DNA of 64,000 nt from Fodinibius sp052060035 (GTDB taxonomy: Bacteria; Bacteroidota; Rhodothermia; Balneolales; Balneolaceae): NCBI RefSeq assembly GCF_052060035.1, contig NZ_JBPOEA010000013.1, positions 17,060 to 81,059 of the forward strand. Direction: 5' to 3'. Each line of letters begins with the position of its first letter. The stretch's first letter is position 1. The position numbers and the translations under genes are program-made. Of the stretch, positions 16,537 to 25,763 are shown one piece after another. The notes under the pieces are model-generated. The model did no database searches. It was not told where the DNA came from and was given only the letters and a program-made list of their open reading frames with translations.

Positions 16537-19500
16537 ATGGACAACCAAGAAGTCGAAAATAGCAGTTTAACCGGCAACGGTAAAAGCGGCTCAGTAAAAC
16601 AGAAAGAGTTTTGGCTTTCTACCTTTTCAATCAACAACCGCATTAGTGTACTTGTGTTGGTTGGGCTGATTGCCATTTTGGGGATCCAATCCTATATCAA
16701 TATTCCCAAAGAATCTGCGCCGGATATTACGATCCCTAATATTATGGTCATTACGACCTATCCCGGTGTTTCGCCTGAAGATATGGAAAGTCTTATCACC
16801 CGTAAGTTAGAAGATGAGCTGAGTGGAATTTCTGACATAAAAGAAATGACGTCAACCAGTGCAGAGGGATACTCGAATATTAATCTTGAGTTTAATTCGG
16901 ATGTCAATATTGATGATGCGCTGCAGAAGGTGCGTGAAAAAGTAGATCTTGCAAAGCCAGAACTGCCTTCTGAAGCAGAAGATCCTGTTATCCAGGAAAT
17001 AAATTTTTCTGAATTTCCGATTATGCAGGTCAATATATCGGGGCAATACGGGTTAGTGCAGTTGAAGGAAATTGCCGAAGATCTGCAGGATCAGATCGAG
17101 GCCGTACCATCAGTTTTAGAGGTGAATTTAGCCGGTGGGTTGGAGCGTGAGGTCAAAGTGGATGTTGATCTGCCAAAGCTCAAATACTATGGGCTTAGCT
17201 TTGGCGATATTATTGCTGCTATTCAGCAAGAAAATGTTACGGTGCCGGGTGGAAATATTGAAGTTGGCATCAAAAAGTTTTTACTGCGGGTGCCCGGGGA
17301 GTTTAATTCGGTTGATCCTATTGAGGATATCGTTATTGATGCCCCCGATGACAAGCCGATCTATATACGCGATGTGGCAGACGTTAAGTTTGGGTTTAAG
17401 GAAAGGGAAACGTACGCTGAACTTAACAGCGATCCGGTAATTTCGCTGTCGATAGTAAAAAGAAGCGGAGAAAATATTTTGGAGACCTCTGCGGCCGTCA
17501 AGACCATCATGGAAGAACAATTGCCTGCGCTGCCACCGACTACGAAATACGAAATTACGTCGGACCAGAGCGAAGATATTAATTCTATGGTGAGTAGTCT
17601 TGAGAATAATATTATTTCGGGACTGCTATTGGTGATTGGTATCTTGCTGTTTTTCCTTGGGATTCGTAATGCATCCTTTGTGGGTATTGCTATCCCTATG
17701 TCAATGTTCTTGTCGTTTATTATTATCGGAGCACTGGGAATGACGATGAATATGATTGTACTGTTCTCGTTAATTCTCGCTCTTGGCATGTTGGTCGATA
17801 ATGCCATTGTAGTAGTCGAAAATATATATCGCTACCTCGAAGAAGGTTTCGATAATTTTACAGCTGCTAAAAAAGGAACCGGTGAAGTAGCTATTCCTAT
17901 TATCTCGGGGACATTAACTACCCTTGGCGCTTTCTTTCCGCTCCTGTTTTGGCCGGGTGTGGTGGGAGAATTTATGGGGTATCTTCCACAGACATTGATC
18001 ATTACGCTCTCCAGCTCACTTTTTGTAGCCTTGGTAATTAATCCGGTTTTATGTGCATTGTTTATGGATTTGGATCAAAAAGAGGGCAGCAGAAATCCCA
18101 AGATGACGGACAAAGGACGGCTATTTATAGCCGGTTCGGTTGCGGTCTTGCTCATCATCGGATTAATAAACAGTGTATTAACTTGGACGATGCTTATTAT
18201 TGCAGGACTACTGTTGTGGGCGGCCAACCGATATGTGATGAGTCCTCTTGGTGCTTGGTGGCAAACAAAAGGGTTGCCCAGAGCACTTGAAAAATATGAG
18301 ACTACCCTCAAGTGGTCTCTTGACCATGGGAAAACCATTTTGGCAATATCAATATTGACGTTGATTTCCAGCTTTGTGTTTTTTGGTATTTTTAATCCGG
18401 GGATAGAATACTTTCCCGAAGGAATTCCACCGGCGCGAGCTTATATCCAGGTTGAAGCTCCTGTAGGCACCAATGTAGAATTCACCAAACAAATTGTTAA
18501 TAAGCTTGAAGCCAAAGTACAGAATATCCCCAATAACGGAGATGTTGAATCGGTGTTAAGTACCTCTGGATCAGCTATTACGTCGGGACCCGGCTCTAAT
18601 CAAGGGAGTTCTTCACATTTGGGGACCGTCGTACTCAATTTTGTAGATTACCAACAGCGTGAAGGTACTTCTTTTGAGGCTATGGAGTATGCACGCAGTA
18701 ATTTCACAAAAGGATTGGCAGGAGCCGAAGTCACCGTAGAAGAAGAACAGCAGGGGCCACCCTCGGGCAAACCCATTAACCTGGAGATAAGCGGCAAAGA
18801 TATGGCACAGCTCGAGCGCATATCATCCGAAGTGTTAAGTATTATTGAAAATGATCCGGTTTACAGTAAATTGGATGGCTTGGAGACCGATTTGCCCGAA
18901 CCAAGTCCCGAAGTGCGAGTAGATATCGACCGGGAAAAGGCGGCTGTATATGGTTTATCAACCCAAAGTATTGGTAGTACTATTCGCCAGGCTATTAATG
19001 GTGTAGAGGCATCGCAATATCGCGACGGCAAAGATGAGTATGATATTACTGTTCGGTTAGATGAACAGTTCCGCAATGATTTAAGTGCATTGCAGGATCT
19101 GAATATAATGGGCGAAGAAGGTCGGCAAATTCCGTTGTCGAGCGTTGCTACGTGGGGCATTCAGGAAGGTCTGGGAGGAATCAAACATAAGGACCAAGAA
19201 CGGGTAGTAACTGTTTTGGCCGATGTTCGATCCAGTTATAACGCCAATGCCGTACAGCAGGAAGTGCAAACGGTGTTGGATGAGTATTTAAGTAACGAGG
19301 TGCCGGCTGGATACAGTACCAGCTGGACGGGCCAGCAAGAAGATCAGCAGGAGGCAATTGATTTCTTATCCACGGCTTTTTTAATCGCTCTTTTCTTGAT
19401 TGCTTTTATCTTGGTATCACAGTTTAATTCCATCAGCAAGCCCTTTATTGTAATGACCTCCGTAATTATGTCTACGGCGGGGGTATTCTTTGGCTTGGTT

Positions 19501-20043
19501 ATTTTTCAAATGCCGTTTGTGATTATTATGACGGGTATTGGTGTGATTTCACTGGCTGGGGTAGTGGTAAATAACGCGATTGTTCTAATTGACTATATCG
19601 ATATTTTACGCACCCGCGACAATATGCCGTTGTATGAAGCATTGGTACAAGGTGGCAAAGTTCGTTTTCGTCCCGTGGTGTTAACGGCCTTAACGACTAC
19701 ATTGGGATTAGTACCACTGGCTATAGGTTTTAACTTGGATTTTATCACGCTGATAAATACGCCGGCTGAATTTTTTACCAATATTGGTGAATATCTTTAC
19801 TGGGGGGGCGAACAAGCTGCCTGGTGGGCACCGATGGCCATAGCTGTTATTAATGGGCTAATCTTTGCAACATTTTTGACGCTAATTTTGGTGCCGGTAC
19901 TTTACTATCTGTTTGAAAAAGGGCGGCGTAATATTAATCTATTCTTTTTCAATGAGCGAGATCCCGGAATTATTGTTGAGTCTCCCAAAGCCAATGGTAC
20001 TTCGAAACGCCATCATGATGTGGAACCGACAGTGAAAGACTAA
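16537..20043 (+). CDS. RND family efflux permease with extra helices
   Basis: The 1168-residue inner-membrane pump begins with the first helix and the IPKESAPDITIPNI segment typical of RND permeases. Its TM4 carries GMLVDNAIVVVEN, supplying the proton-relay aspartate. The second half repeats the fold (GVISLAGVVVNNAIVLIDYI). It is about 100 residues longer than AcrB-type pumps. Residues of about 513-590 contain an extra hydrophobic hairpin (AVLLIIGLINSVL, then MLIIAGLLLWAANRYVM) between the two halves, and a further hydrophobic insert with EYLYWGGEQAAWW lies near residue 1090. Drug or metal substrate is not evident. It is the last gene of the TetR operon and a strong terminator follows. Confidence 0.93.
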   Translation: MDNQEVENSSLTGNGKSGSVKQKEFWLSTFSINNRISVLVLVGLIAILGIQSYINIPKESAPDITIPNIMVITTYPGVSPEDMESLITRKLEDELSGISDIKEMTSTSAEGYSNINLEFNSDVNIDDALQKVREKVDLAKPELPSEAEDPVIQEINFSEFPIMQVNISGQYGLVQLKEIAEDLQDQIEAVPSVLEVNLAGGLEREVKVDVDLPKLKYYGLSFGDIIAAIQQENVTVPGGNIEVGIKKFLLRVPGEFNSVDPIEDIVIDAPDDKPIYIRDVADVKFGFKERETYAELNSDPVISLSIVKRSGENILETSAAVKTIMEEQLPALPPTTKYEITSDQSEDINSMVSSLENNIISGLLLVIGILLFFLGIRNASFVGIAIPMSMFLSFIIIGALGMTMNMIVLFSLILALGMLVDNAIVVVENIYRYLEEGFDNFTAAKKGTGEVAIPIISGTLTTLGAFFPLLFWPGVVGEFMGYLPQTLIITLSSSLFVALVINPVLCALFMDLDQKEGSRNPKMTDKGRLFIAGSVAVLLIIGLINSVLTWTMLIIAGLLLWAANRYVMSPLGAWWQTKGLPRALEKYETTLKWSLDHGKTILAISILTLISSFVFFGIFNPGIEYFPEGIPPARAYIQVEAPVGTNVEFTKQIVNKLEAKVQNIPNNGDVESVLSTSGSAITSGPGSNQGSSSHLGTVVLNFVDYQQREGTSFEAMEYARSNFTKGLAGAEVTVEEEQQGPPSGKPINLEISGKDMAQLERISSEVLSIIENDPVYSKLDGLETDLPEPSPEVRVDIDREKAAVYGLSTQSIGSTIRQAINGVEASQYRDGKDEYDITVRLDEQFRNDLSALQDLNIMGEEGRQIPLSSVATWGIQEGLGGIKHKDQERVVTVLADVRSSYNANAVQQEVQTVLDEYLSNEVPAGYSTSWTGQQEDQQEAIDFLSTAFLIALFLIAFILVSQFNSISKPFIVMTSVIMSTAGVFFGLVIFQMPFVIIMTGIGVISLAGVVVNNAIVLIDYIDILRTRDNMPLYEALVQGGKVRFRPVVLTALTTTLGLVPLAIGFNLDFITLINTPAEFFTNIGEYLYWGGEQAAWWAPMAIAVINGLIFATFLTLILVPVLYYLFEKGRRNINLFFFNERDPGIIVESPKANGTSKRHHDVEPTVKD

Positions 20044-20061
20044 ATTTATTTTCAAAAAAGG

Positions 20062-20090
20062 AAAGCCCGGGAAAGATCTCCGGGCTTTTT
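20062..20090 (+). terminator. Intrinsic terminator of the RND pump operon
   Basis: A 9-bp perfect stem (AAAGCCCGG at 20062-20070 and CCGGGCTTT at 20080-20088, 9-base loop) is followed by T residues, 19 bases after the permease stop. Confidence 0.88.
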
Positions 20091-20139
20091 TAAAAACACC
20101 GGTATTTGCATTTGATATGACCAACTCGGCAAAAAATTG

Positions 20140-20147
20140 TATCTTTG
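20140..20147 (+). promoter_or_regulatory. TAnnTTTG -7 element upstream of the DUF4293 gene
   Basis: TATCTTTG is identical to the -7 element in front of the SRP RNA. The best upstream partner, TTTG at 20111-20114, lies 25 bases away, which is longer than usual, so the promoter assignment is tentative. Confidence 0.35.
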
Positions 20148-20185
20148 CCAATCGCATGAAATAGAATAAAAAATCAGCCATACTC

Positions 20186-20593
20186 GTGATACAACGGATT
20201 CAGTCAGTATTCCTTTTTTTAGCTTTCTTATTAAACGGAAGCGTATTTTTCAATGCACTATATAGCCATGCCATGCAAGATCCACAGCAATGGGTGGGAT
20301 TAAGCTTCGCGATCATTTTAACCATCGCTTCGCTTGGATCGCTGGGGACAATATTTCTATACAAAAACCGAGAAAATCACCGAAAGTGGGTAAGTGCTTT
20401 GCTGCTCGTTCAAATAATTGCCGTTGGTTTTGCGATAGGTATTTATATTTCACTGGGCGGTTTTGGTACGTTTTTATGGGATGAAACCATTGGTCTGGGA
20501 TTATTAGTGCTGGCACTTGGAGCTCAGCTGTATGCACGCAAAAAAATTAAAGACGATATCGAGCTGGTCAAATCGATGGACCGGATTCGGTAA
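20186..20593 (+). CDS. DUF4293 family small membrane protein
   Basis: The 135-residue protein starts at a GTG codon (20186) and reads MIQRIQSVFLFLAFLLNGSV, the very conserved opening of DUF4293, a Bacteroidota-specific family with four membrane helices and no known function. Helices are seen at about residues 8-25, 40-60, 68-90 and 96-115, followed by a short charged tail (ARKKIKDDIELVKSMDRIR). It lies 27 bases upstream of a DMT transporter and is probably co-transcribed with it. Confidence 0.87.
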   Translation: MIQRIQSVFLFLAFLLNGSVFFNALYSHAMQDPQQWVGLSFAIILTIASLGSLGTIFLYKNRENHRKWVSALLLVQIIAVGFAIGIYISLGGFGTFLWDETIGLGLLVLALGAQLYARKKIKDDIELVKSMDRIR

Positions 20594-20619
20594 TATAATT
20601 TCAATTTCATCTTTGCGAT

Positions 20620-21510
20620 ATGGCTGAGGAGTATCCAAAAGTAAAAGTACTGGCAGCCCTGTTGGCCGGACTAACTGCTTTTGGATTTGCGCCTATCCTG
20701 GTACGCTTTGCCTCCGATACCTCTCCCTTGGTGTTGGTGGTTTACCGCACCGTTTTTGCGGCCGTTATGTTATTTCCCTTTTGGATTTGGCTACGAAGCA
20801 GCGAGCAGCGAACGGGAAAAGGCAAAGAGCGGTTGTGGATAGCGTTATCGGGAGTATGCTTGGGACTGCACTTTACCTTTTGGATTTCCTCTCTTTATTA
20901 TACCTCTGTTGCTTCAGCCTCGGTACTGGTAACCATCCACCCCATTATTATGATTTTGGTTGAACGACTGTGGTTCAAGCGGAGCTTTGCAACATCCACT
21001 TGGATTGGGGTACTGTTGGCCTTCTCTGGATCAGTTTTACTGGGGATTTCTGACAGCCAGATAGAGCAGGATTTTGCTGATCCGCTGTTTGGTAACTTTT
21101 TGGCGTTGATGGCTGCCATTATTTTTGTGGTGTATCTTCTCATTGGCCAAAAAATTCGAAAGAAACGAGCGTGGATTGATTACGTTTTTCCCGTGTATTT
21201 TTATGCCGCCGCGGCCTGTGTATTAATGGCAGTGCTGCTTGGTAAAAACTTGCTCAATATTTCTACAATAGGAGTTTGGGCGGGAGCCGGCTTGGCCTTT
21301 GGTCCGCAGATATTAGGCCATGGGTCTATGAATTATGCGGTAAAGTACGTTTCACCCACATTGTTGTCGACACTCATTTTGGTAGAGCCACTGTTAGCAT
21401 CAGTGTTGGCTTTTTTCCTATTTGCCGAGTTACCTCCGATTGCTTCTATGTTATCAATGGGAATCATTTTGGTGGGGGTCGGTTTAACATGGCGCAGATC
21501 AGCTAAATAA
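20620..21510 (+). CDS. EamA/DMT family transporter
   Basis: The 296-residue, ten-helix protein has two EamA repeats (AALLAGLTAFGFAPILVRFA near the N-terminus and FGNFLALMAAIIFVVYLLIG opening the second half). It is a second DMT exporter in this window, only distantly similar to the one at 11996-12925. Substrate is not assignable. It follows the DUF4293 gene closely and precedes a TonB receptor by 110 bases. Confidence 0.88.
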   Translation: MAEEYPKVKVLAALLAGLTAFGFAPILVRFASDTSPLVLVVYRTVFAAVMLFPFWIWLRSSEQRTGKGKERLWIALSGVCLGLHFTFWISSLYYTSVASASVLVTIHPIIMILVERLWFKRSFATSTWIGVLLAFSGSVLLGISDSQIEQDFADPLFGNFLALMAAIIFVVYLLIGQKIRKKRAWIDYVFPVYFYAAAACVLMAVLLGKNLLNISTIGVWAGAGLAFGPQILGHGSMNYAVKYVSPTLLSTLILVEPLLASVLAFFLFAELPPIASMLSMGIILVGVGLTWRRSAK

Positions 21511-21592
21511 ATTGCCTGTTAAGAGTTGTAAAGAGTGACGGTATCGCATGATTATAGTATTTAGGTTTCCGTTTTTCGTTTCTATAATCGGT

Positions 21593-21607
21593 TGAATTTA
21601 GAATTCA
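21593..21607. promoter_or_regulatory. Palindrome just upstream of the TonB receptor gene
   Basis: TGAATT-TAG-AATTCA is a perfect 6-3-6 inverted repeat ending 13 bases before the ATG at 21621. It could be an operator over the leader of a nutrient-receptor gene. Its AT-richness and short arms make chance possible. Confidence 0.3.
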
Positions 21608-21620
21608 GAAATAGATTTCA

Positions 21621-24044
21621 ATGACATTAAGGTATTGGATACTACTTTCAGTCAGCTTGTTACTTTTTACGGTTGATCTGTCAGCTCAGACGGTTCGTGT
21701 GGTAGATGGGGATTCACGCCGGCCAATTTTCAACGTTTATATCTTTAATAACGAGCGTAACAAAATGGTGTCAACCAATGATGAGGGGGTTGCTCAGATT
21801 GATAAATTTTCTGCTGGGGACACACTGAACTTTCAGCATCCGTCTTATCAAAAGTTGTCCATTACTTTTCAGGAGGTAAAAGAGCAGGACTTTCTTGTAC
21901 AACTAAAAGGGCGACCGGTTTTAATGGACGATATTTATGTGTCAGCCAGTAAGCGGGCTGAGGACCGCACAAAAATACCACAGCCTATAACCCGGATCGA
22001 TGAAGAGCAGGTTGCTTTTAATAATCCCCAGACCTCTGCCGATATCTTAAAATATTCTGGACAAGTATTTGTCCAGAAAAGTCAGCTGGGCGGTGGAAGT
22101 CCTATGATGCGGGGTTTTGCCGCCAACTCAGTTCTATTGGCTGTAGATGGCATTCGAATGAATAATGCAATTTTCCGGAGTGGAAACCTGCAGAATGTTA
22201 TTTCAATAGATCCCAATGCCATTGAAAATACGGAGGTGTTGTTTGGGCCTGGTTCGATTATTTATGGAAGTGATGCCTTGGGTGGAGTGATGAACTTTCA
22301 AACGCGATCTCCGAAACTTTCTTTTGTTGAGCAGGATACCCGCACAGATATCAATGTTATGAGCCGTTTTAGCTCTGCAAATAACGAAGGGACGATTCAT
22401 GCCGATGTATCCGTTGGATTTGAAAAATGGGCAAACACAACAAGTTTTACGTATAGTAGTTTTGATGATCTGCGATCCGGCGGTGATTTTTACGATGAGT
22501 TCCCAAATTTTGGTAAGCGGAAAGAGTATGTGGTACGGCGCGATGGTTTTGATGCGGTGGTGCCCAATGAGGATGTAACGCTGCAGCGTTTTTCGGGCTA
22601 TGAACAGCTAAATCTAATGCAGAAAATCCGGTTTAAGCCCACATCTGATTGGGATATGGAGTATGGGTTTCACTTGGGGACTACTACAGATATTCCCCGA
22701 TATGACCGGCTAATTCAGCGCGAAAATGGCGATTCAGGTCCATTGGTGAATGCGGAATGGTATTATGGTCCACAGATATGGATGATGAATACGCTGAAAG
22801 TCGATTATTTTAACGGGACAAGTTGGTTTGACAATCTGACGACTACACTCTCTCATCAGTGGTTTCAGGAAAGCCGAAATGACCGGGATTTCCAGGATGA
22901 TTGGCTCCGAAATCGTGAAGAGAATGTAAATGTTTATATCGCTCAGTTCGATTTTGATAAGCATTTTAATGATAACAAAGCACTATATTATGGCCTTGAG
23001 GGTATCCATAATTATGTGGGATCTAATGCGAAATCCACCAATATAGCCACGCAAAATGTGCGTCAGGTGGCTACCCGGTATCCTGATCGGGGAAGTGATT
23101 ACTCACAGTTGGCAGCTTATGCGAAATATGAGCAGGATATCACTCCTAATCTGACAGCAATTTTAGGGTCGCGGTACAGTCATGTACTGCTGGATGCTGA
23201 GTTCAGTAATACCTTTTATGATTTCGACTTTCAAAAGATCTCGCTGAATACGGGGGCATTAAGTGGAAATATTGGCTTTACTTATCGTCCGGCTTATCAG
23301 CTACAATTTAATGTGAATGGTTCTACCGGTTTTCGGGCTCCCAATGTTGATGATGTTGCCAAGGTCTTTGACTCTGAACCCGGTAGCGTAGTTGTTCCCA
23401 ATCCGGATTTGAGTTCAGAGTATACCTACAATCTGGATGTAGCAGTTATTAAAGGTTTTGGTGAAGGAATGCAATTTGAGATAAATGGTTTTTATACCTG
23501 GCTGAGAGATGCAATGGTGCGGCGCGATTTTGGAGACTCATTTGGTCAGGATTCTATCATGTATGATGGTACCTCGAGTAATGTCGAAGCAGTTGTAAAT
23601 GCAGGAAAAGCATATATTTATGGAGTTAAAGCGAAGCTTGAAACGAAAATAGGCACTGATTTTTCATTCAGTGCCCAAGGTACCTATACCGAGGGTAAAG
23701 ATAAATCAAATGATGAGCCCTTGCGGCACGTAGCTCCACTATTTGGGATGACGTCTTTGACATATCAGCATGACCCAATAAAAGTTGAACTTTTTTCGGA
23801 ATTTAATGCCAAAAAGCCTATTGAAGATTTTTCTCCTTCAGAACGTAATAAACGCCATATTTATACTCCTGAAGGAACACCGGCCTGGGCTACCCTAAAC
23901 TTGAGAACATCGTATCAGCTTACTGAAGAAATAGCGATAAATGTTAGTTTGGAAAATATTTTTGATAAACACTATCGTCCCTATTCGTCAGGTATAAGTG
24001 CGCCCGGAAGAAATTTTGTATTAGTCCTACGGGGTCAATTTTAG
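21621..24044 (+). CDS. TonB-dependent outer-membrane receptor (haem/hydroxamate-receptor-like) with carboxypeptidase-like N-domain
   Basis: The 807-residue receptor has a signal peptide (1-22), a carboxypeptidase-D-regulatory-like domain (about 24-95: VRVVDGDSRRPIFNVYIFNN), a plug domain (about 105-235: QPITRIDEEQ, MMRGFAANSVLLAVDGIRMN, GPGSIIYGSDALGGVMNF) and a 22-strand barrel whose final strand is FVLVLRGQF. The plug sequence is closest in feel to TonB receptors for haem or similar cofactors, but no ligand residues allow assignment. It imports a scarce substrate using TonB energy. It appears monocistronic, with a 9-bp hairpin 10 bases after the stop. Confidence 0.9.
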   Translation: MTLRYWILLSVSLLLFTVDLSAQTVRVVDGDSRRPIFNVYIFNNERNKMVSTNDEGVAQIDKFSAGDTLNFQHPSYQKLSITFQEVKEQDFLVQLKGRPVLMDDIYVSASKRAEDRTKIPQPITRIDEEQVAFNNPQTSADILKYSGQVFVQKSQLGGGSPMMRGFAANSVLLAVDGIRMNNAIFRSGNLQNVISIDPNAIENTEVLFGPGSIIYGSDALGGVMNFQTRSPKLSFVEQDTRTDINVMSRFSSANNEGTIHADVSVGFEKWANTTSFTYSSFDDLRSGGDFYDEFPNFGKRKEYVVRRDGFDAVVPNEDVTLQRFSGYEQLNLMQKIRFKPTSDWDMEYGFHLGTTTDIPRYDRLIQRENGDSGPLVNAEWYYGPQIWMMNTLKVDYFNGTSWFDNLTTTLSHQWFQESRNDRDFQDDWLRNREENVNVYIAQFDFDKHFNDNKALYYGLEGIHNYVGSNAKSTNIATQNVRQVATRYPDRGSDYSQLAAYAKYEQDITPNLTAILGSRYSHVLLDAEFSNTFYDFDFQKISLNTGALSGNIGFTYRPAYQLQFNVNGSTGFRAPNVDDVAKVFDSEPGSVVVPNPDLSSEYTYNLDVAVIKGFGEGMQFEINGFYTWLRDAMVRRDFGDSFGQDSIMYDGTSSNVEAVVNAGKAYIYGVKAKLETKIGTDFSFSAQGTYTEGKDKSNDEPLRHVAPLFGMTSLTYQHDPIKVELFSEFNAKKPIEDFSPSERNKRHIYTPEGTPAWATLNLRTSYQLTEEIAINVSLENIFDKHYRPYSSGISAPGRNFVLVLRGQF

Positions 24045-24054
24045 CAAACGAAGT

Positions 24055-24085
24055 CGGTTATTTCTCTGTTAATAGCAAATAACCG
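24055..24085 (+). terminator. Possible terminator hairpin after the TonB receptor
   Basis: CGGTTATTT (24055-24063) pairs perfectly with AAATAACCG (24077-24085) around a 13-base loop. There is no long T-run after it, so efficiency as an intrinsic terminator is doubtful. Confidence 0.45.
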
Positions 24086-24236
24086 CTTGTTGCTAAAGAT
24101 CAGTTAATGAACATTAGAAATTTCTTGTAATAACCGATTTTCCAAGAATTTTGGGTATTTTACATTAAACAAATAAAGATACGTTGGTAAGACATTTGCA
24201 TATAAGATCCATCTGGCGCTAACCAATTGATACGTT

Positions 24237-25763
24237 ATGCAAAACAAGAAATATTATTTTCCGAAAATACGCTACATGCTTGTTGGCGCACTTTCGGTAC
24301 TACTAATGAGCACGGGGTGTGTTAATACTGATGATATTGATCAGTTCGTTGATGGCAGTGCTGCAGAAGGGTTGGATGTTTCGGTAACAGAGCCTATCGA
24401 CCGGGATTATGCTGAGATAAAGCAGGATGGTACAATCAAAATGATCACCCGTTACAGCTCAAACACCTATTTTCTGCATCAGGGTATTGAATGGGGATTT
24501 GAGTATGAGCTTGTACGAAAATTTGCCCGCGAACATGACCTTGCCTTAGAAGTTATTGTTATTGGTCCCAACGAAAATCCTTATGATTTACTCAATAGTG
24601 GAAAGGGAGATCTAATTGCGGCTAATTATACAGCAACCGAGGAGCGAAAAAAATACGTCAAATTTACGAGGCCCTATAATCTGGTTAATCAGGTATTGGT
24701 TTTTTCTGATGAGGTAGAAGATCCACCGAAAACGATAGAAGAAGTGGCAGAGCGTGACATACCGATTACGGTTCGCCGAAATAGTTCGTATTACTATCGT
24801 ATTCAGAATCTGAAAGATCAGGGAACGAATTTAGAAACACACGAAGTGCCCAATACCAAAGATACCGAGTCGCTTCTTTTTGAAATATCAAATAATACCC
24901 ATCCTGCAACGGTTGCGGATGATAATATTTTCAATGCCTCCAATAAGTATATGCAGGGTTTGTTAAAGGGGCCGACTATTGCTGAAAATGATACCATCGC
25001 ATGGGCAATTCGCAAAAATGCTACTGACCTTGAAACGGAGTTAAATCGTTTTCTGTATAAGCATTTTCGATTTGGGAAAGTAGGTGAATCACCTAAGAGG
25101 TCGACATTTTTAAATGTTTTGCGTAAGCGGTATTTCGAGTCAGGACAACAGATCGCGGAATATTATAATCCTGAGAGGTCAAGCAGAGGCTCCGGTGTGA
25201 TTTCACCTTATGATGATCTGATTAAAGAGGTGGCAGATTCTGCTGAAGTTGATTGGCTATTAATTGCTTCCATAGCAGCGCAAGAAACAAAATTTAATCC
25301 TAATTCAAAGAGTTGGGCTGGGGCAGTGGGATTAATGCAGGTTATGCCTCGTTTTTCTAAAGTGCCGACAGAAAAACTTTATGATGCAGAAACAAATATC
25401 AAAGAGGGGGTTCGCATTATTAAGGAACACCTTGACCATTATTCGTATATGGACAGCACCAATAAATGGTCTTTTGCGCTTGCTACATACAATGCTGGTC
25501 CGGGTCATATTGCAGATGCCCGCCGCCTGGCAGTTGATCAGAATAAAGATCCCAATAAATGGGAAAATGTGGAAGATGCCCTGCTCAAACTAATGCATAG
25601 AAAGTATTACAAGGATGCTCGCTATGGATTTTGTCGAGGAATTGAAACGGTACGCTATGTTAAAGAGATTAAAAACCGATATAAAACCTATAAGAGTATA
25701 TTGACGATGGCTGACCACAATAAAAAGGCGACGGGACCTGGTGTAATGGGACTGTTTAATTAA
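24237..25763 (+). CDS. MltF-like membrane-bound lytic transglycosylase with solute-binding domain
   Basis: The 508-residue lipoprotein (lipobox LLMSTGC, Cys28) has a periplasmic solute-binding domain 3 (about residues 60-300: TRYSSNTYFLHQGIEWGFEY and NYTATEERKKYVKFTRPY) joined to a family 1 lytic transglycosylase domain (about 325-490). The catalytic glutamate is Glu350 in AAQETKFNP, followed by GAVGLMQVMP and ATYNAGPGH, the standard SLT motifs. MltF cleaves peptidoglycan with 1,6-anhydro product formation; its binding domain is thought to sense muropeptides. The gene overlaps the convergent phosphatase gene by 8 bases. Confidence 0.92.
   Translation: MQNKKYYFPKIRYMLVGALSVLLMSTGCVNTDDIDQFVDGSAAEGLDVSVTEPIDRDYAEIKQDGTIKMITRYSSNTYFLHQGIEWGFEYELVRKFAREHDLALEVIVIGPNENPYDLLNSGKGDLIAANYTATEERKKYVKFTRPYNLVNQVLVFSDEVEDPPKTIEEVAERDIPITVRRNSSYYYRIQNLKDQGTNLETHEVPNTKDTESLLFEISNNTHPATVADDNIFNASNKYMQGLLKGPTIAENDTIAWAIRKNATDLETELNRFLYKHFRFGKVGESPKRSTFLNVLRKRYFESGQQIAEYYNPERSSRGSGVISPYDDLIKEVADSAEVDWLLIASIAAQETKFNPNSKSWAGAVGLMQVMPRFSKVPTEKLYDAETNIKEGVRIIKEHLDHYSYMDSTNKWSFALATYNAGPGHIADARRLAVDQNKDPNKWENVEDALLKLMHRKYYKDARYGFCRGIETVRYVKEIKNRYKTYKSILTMADHNKKATGPGVMGLFN

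Noticed and set aside
17361..17807. 148-codon minus-strand frame inside the RND permease
   Set aside because: It is antisense to conserved RND transmembrane sequence and lacks any family pattern.
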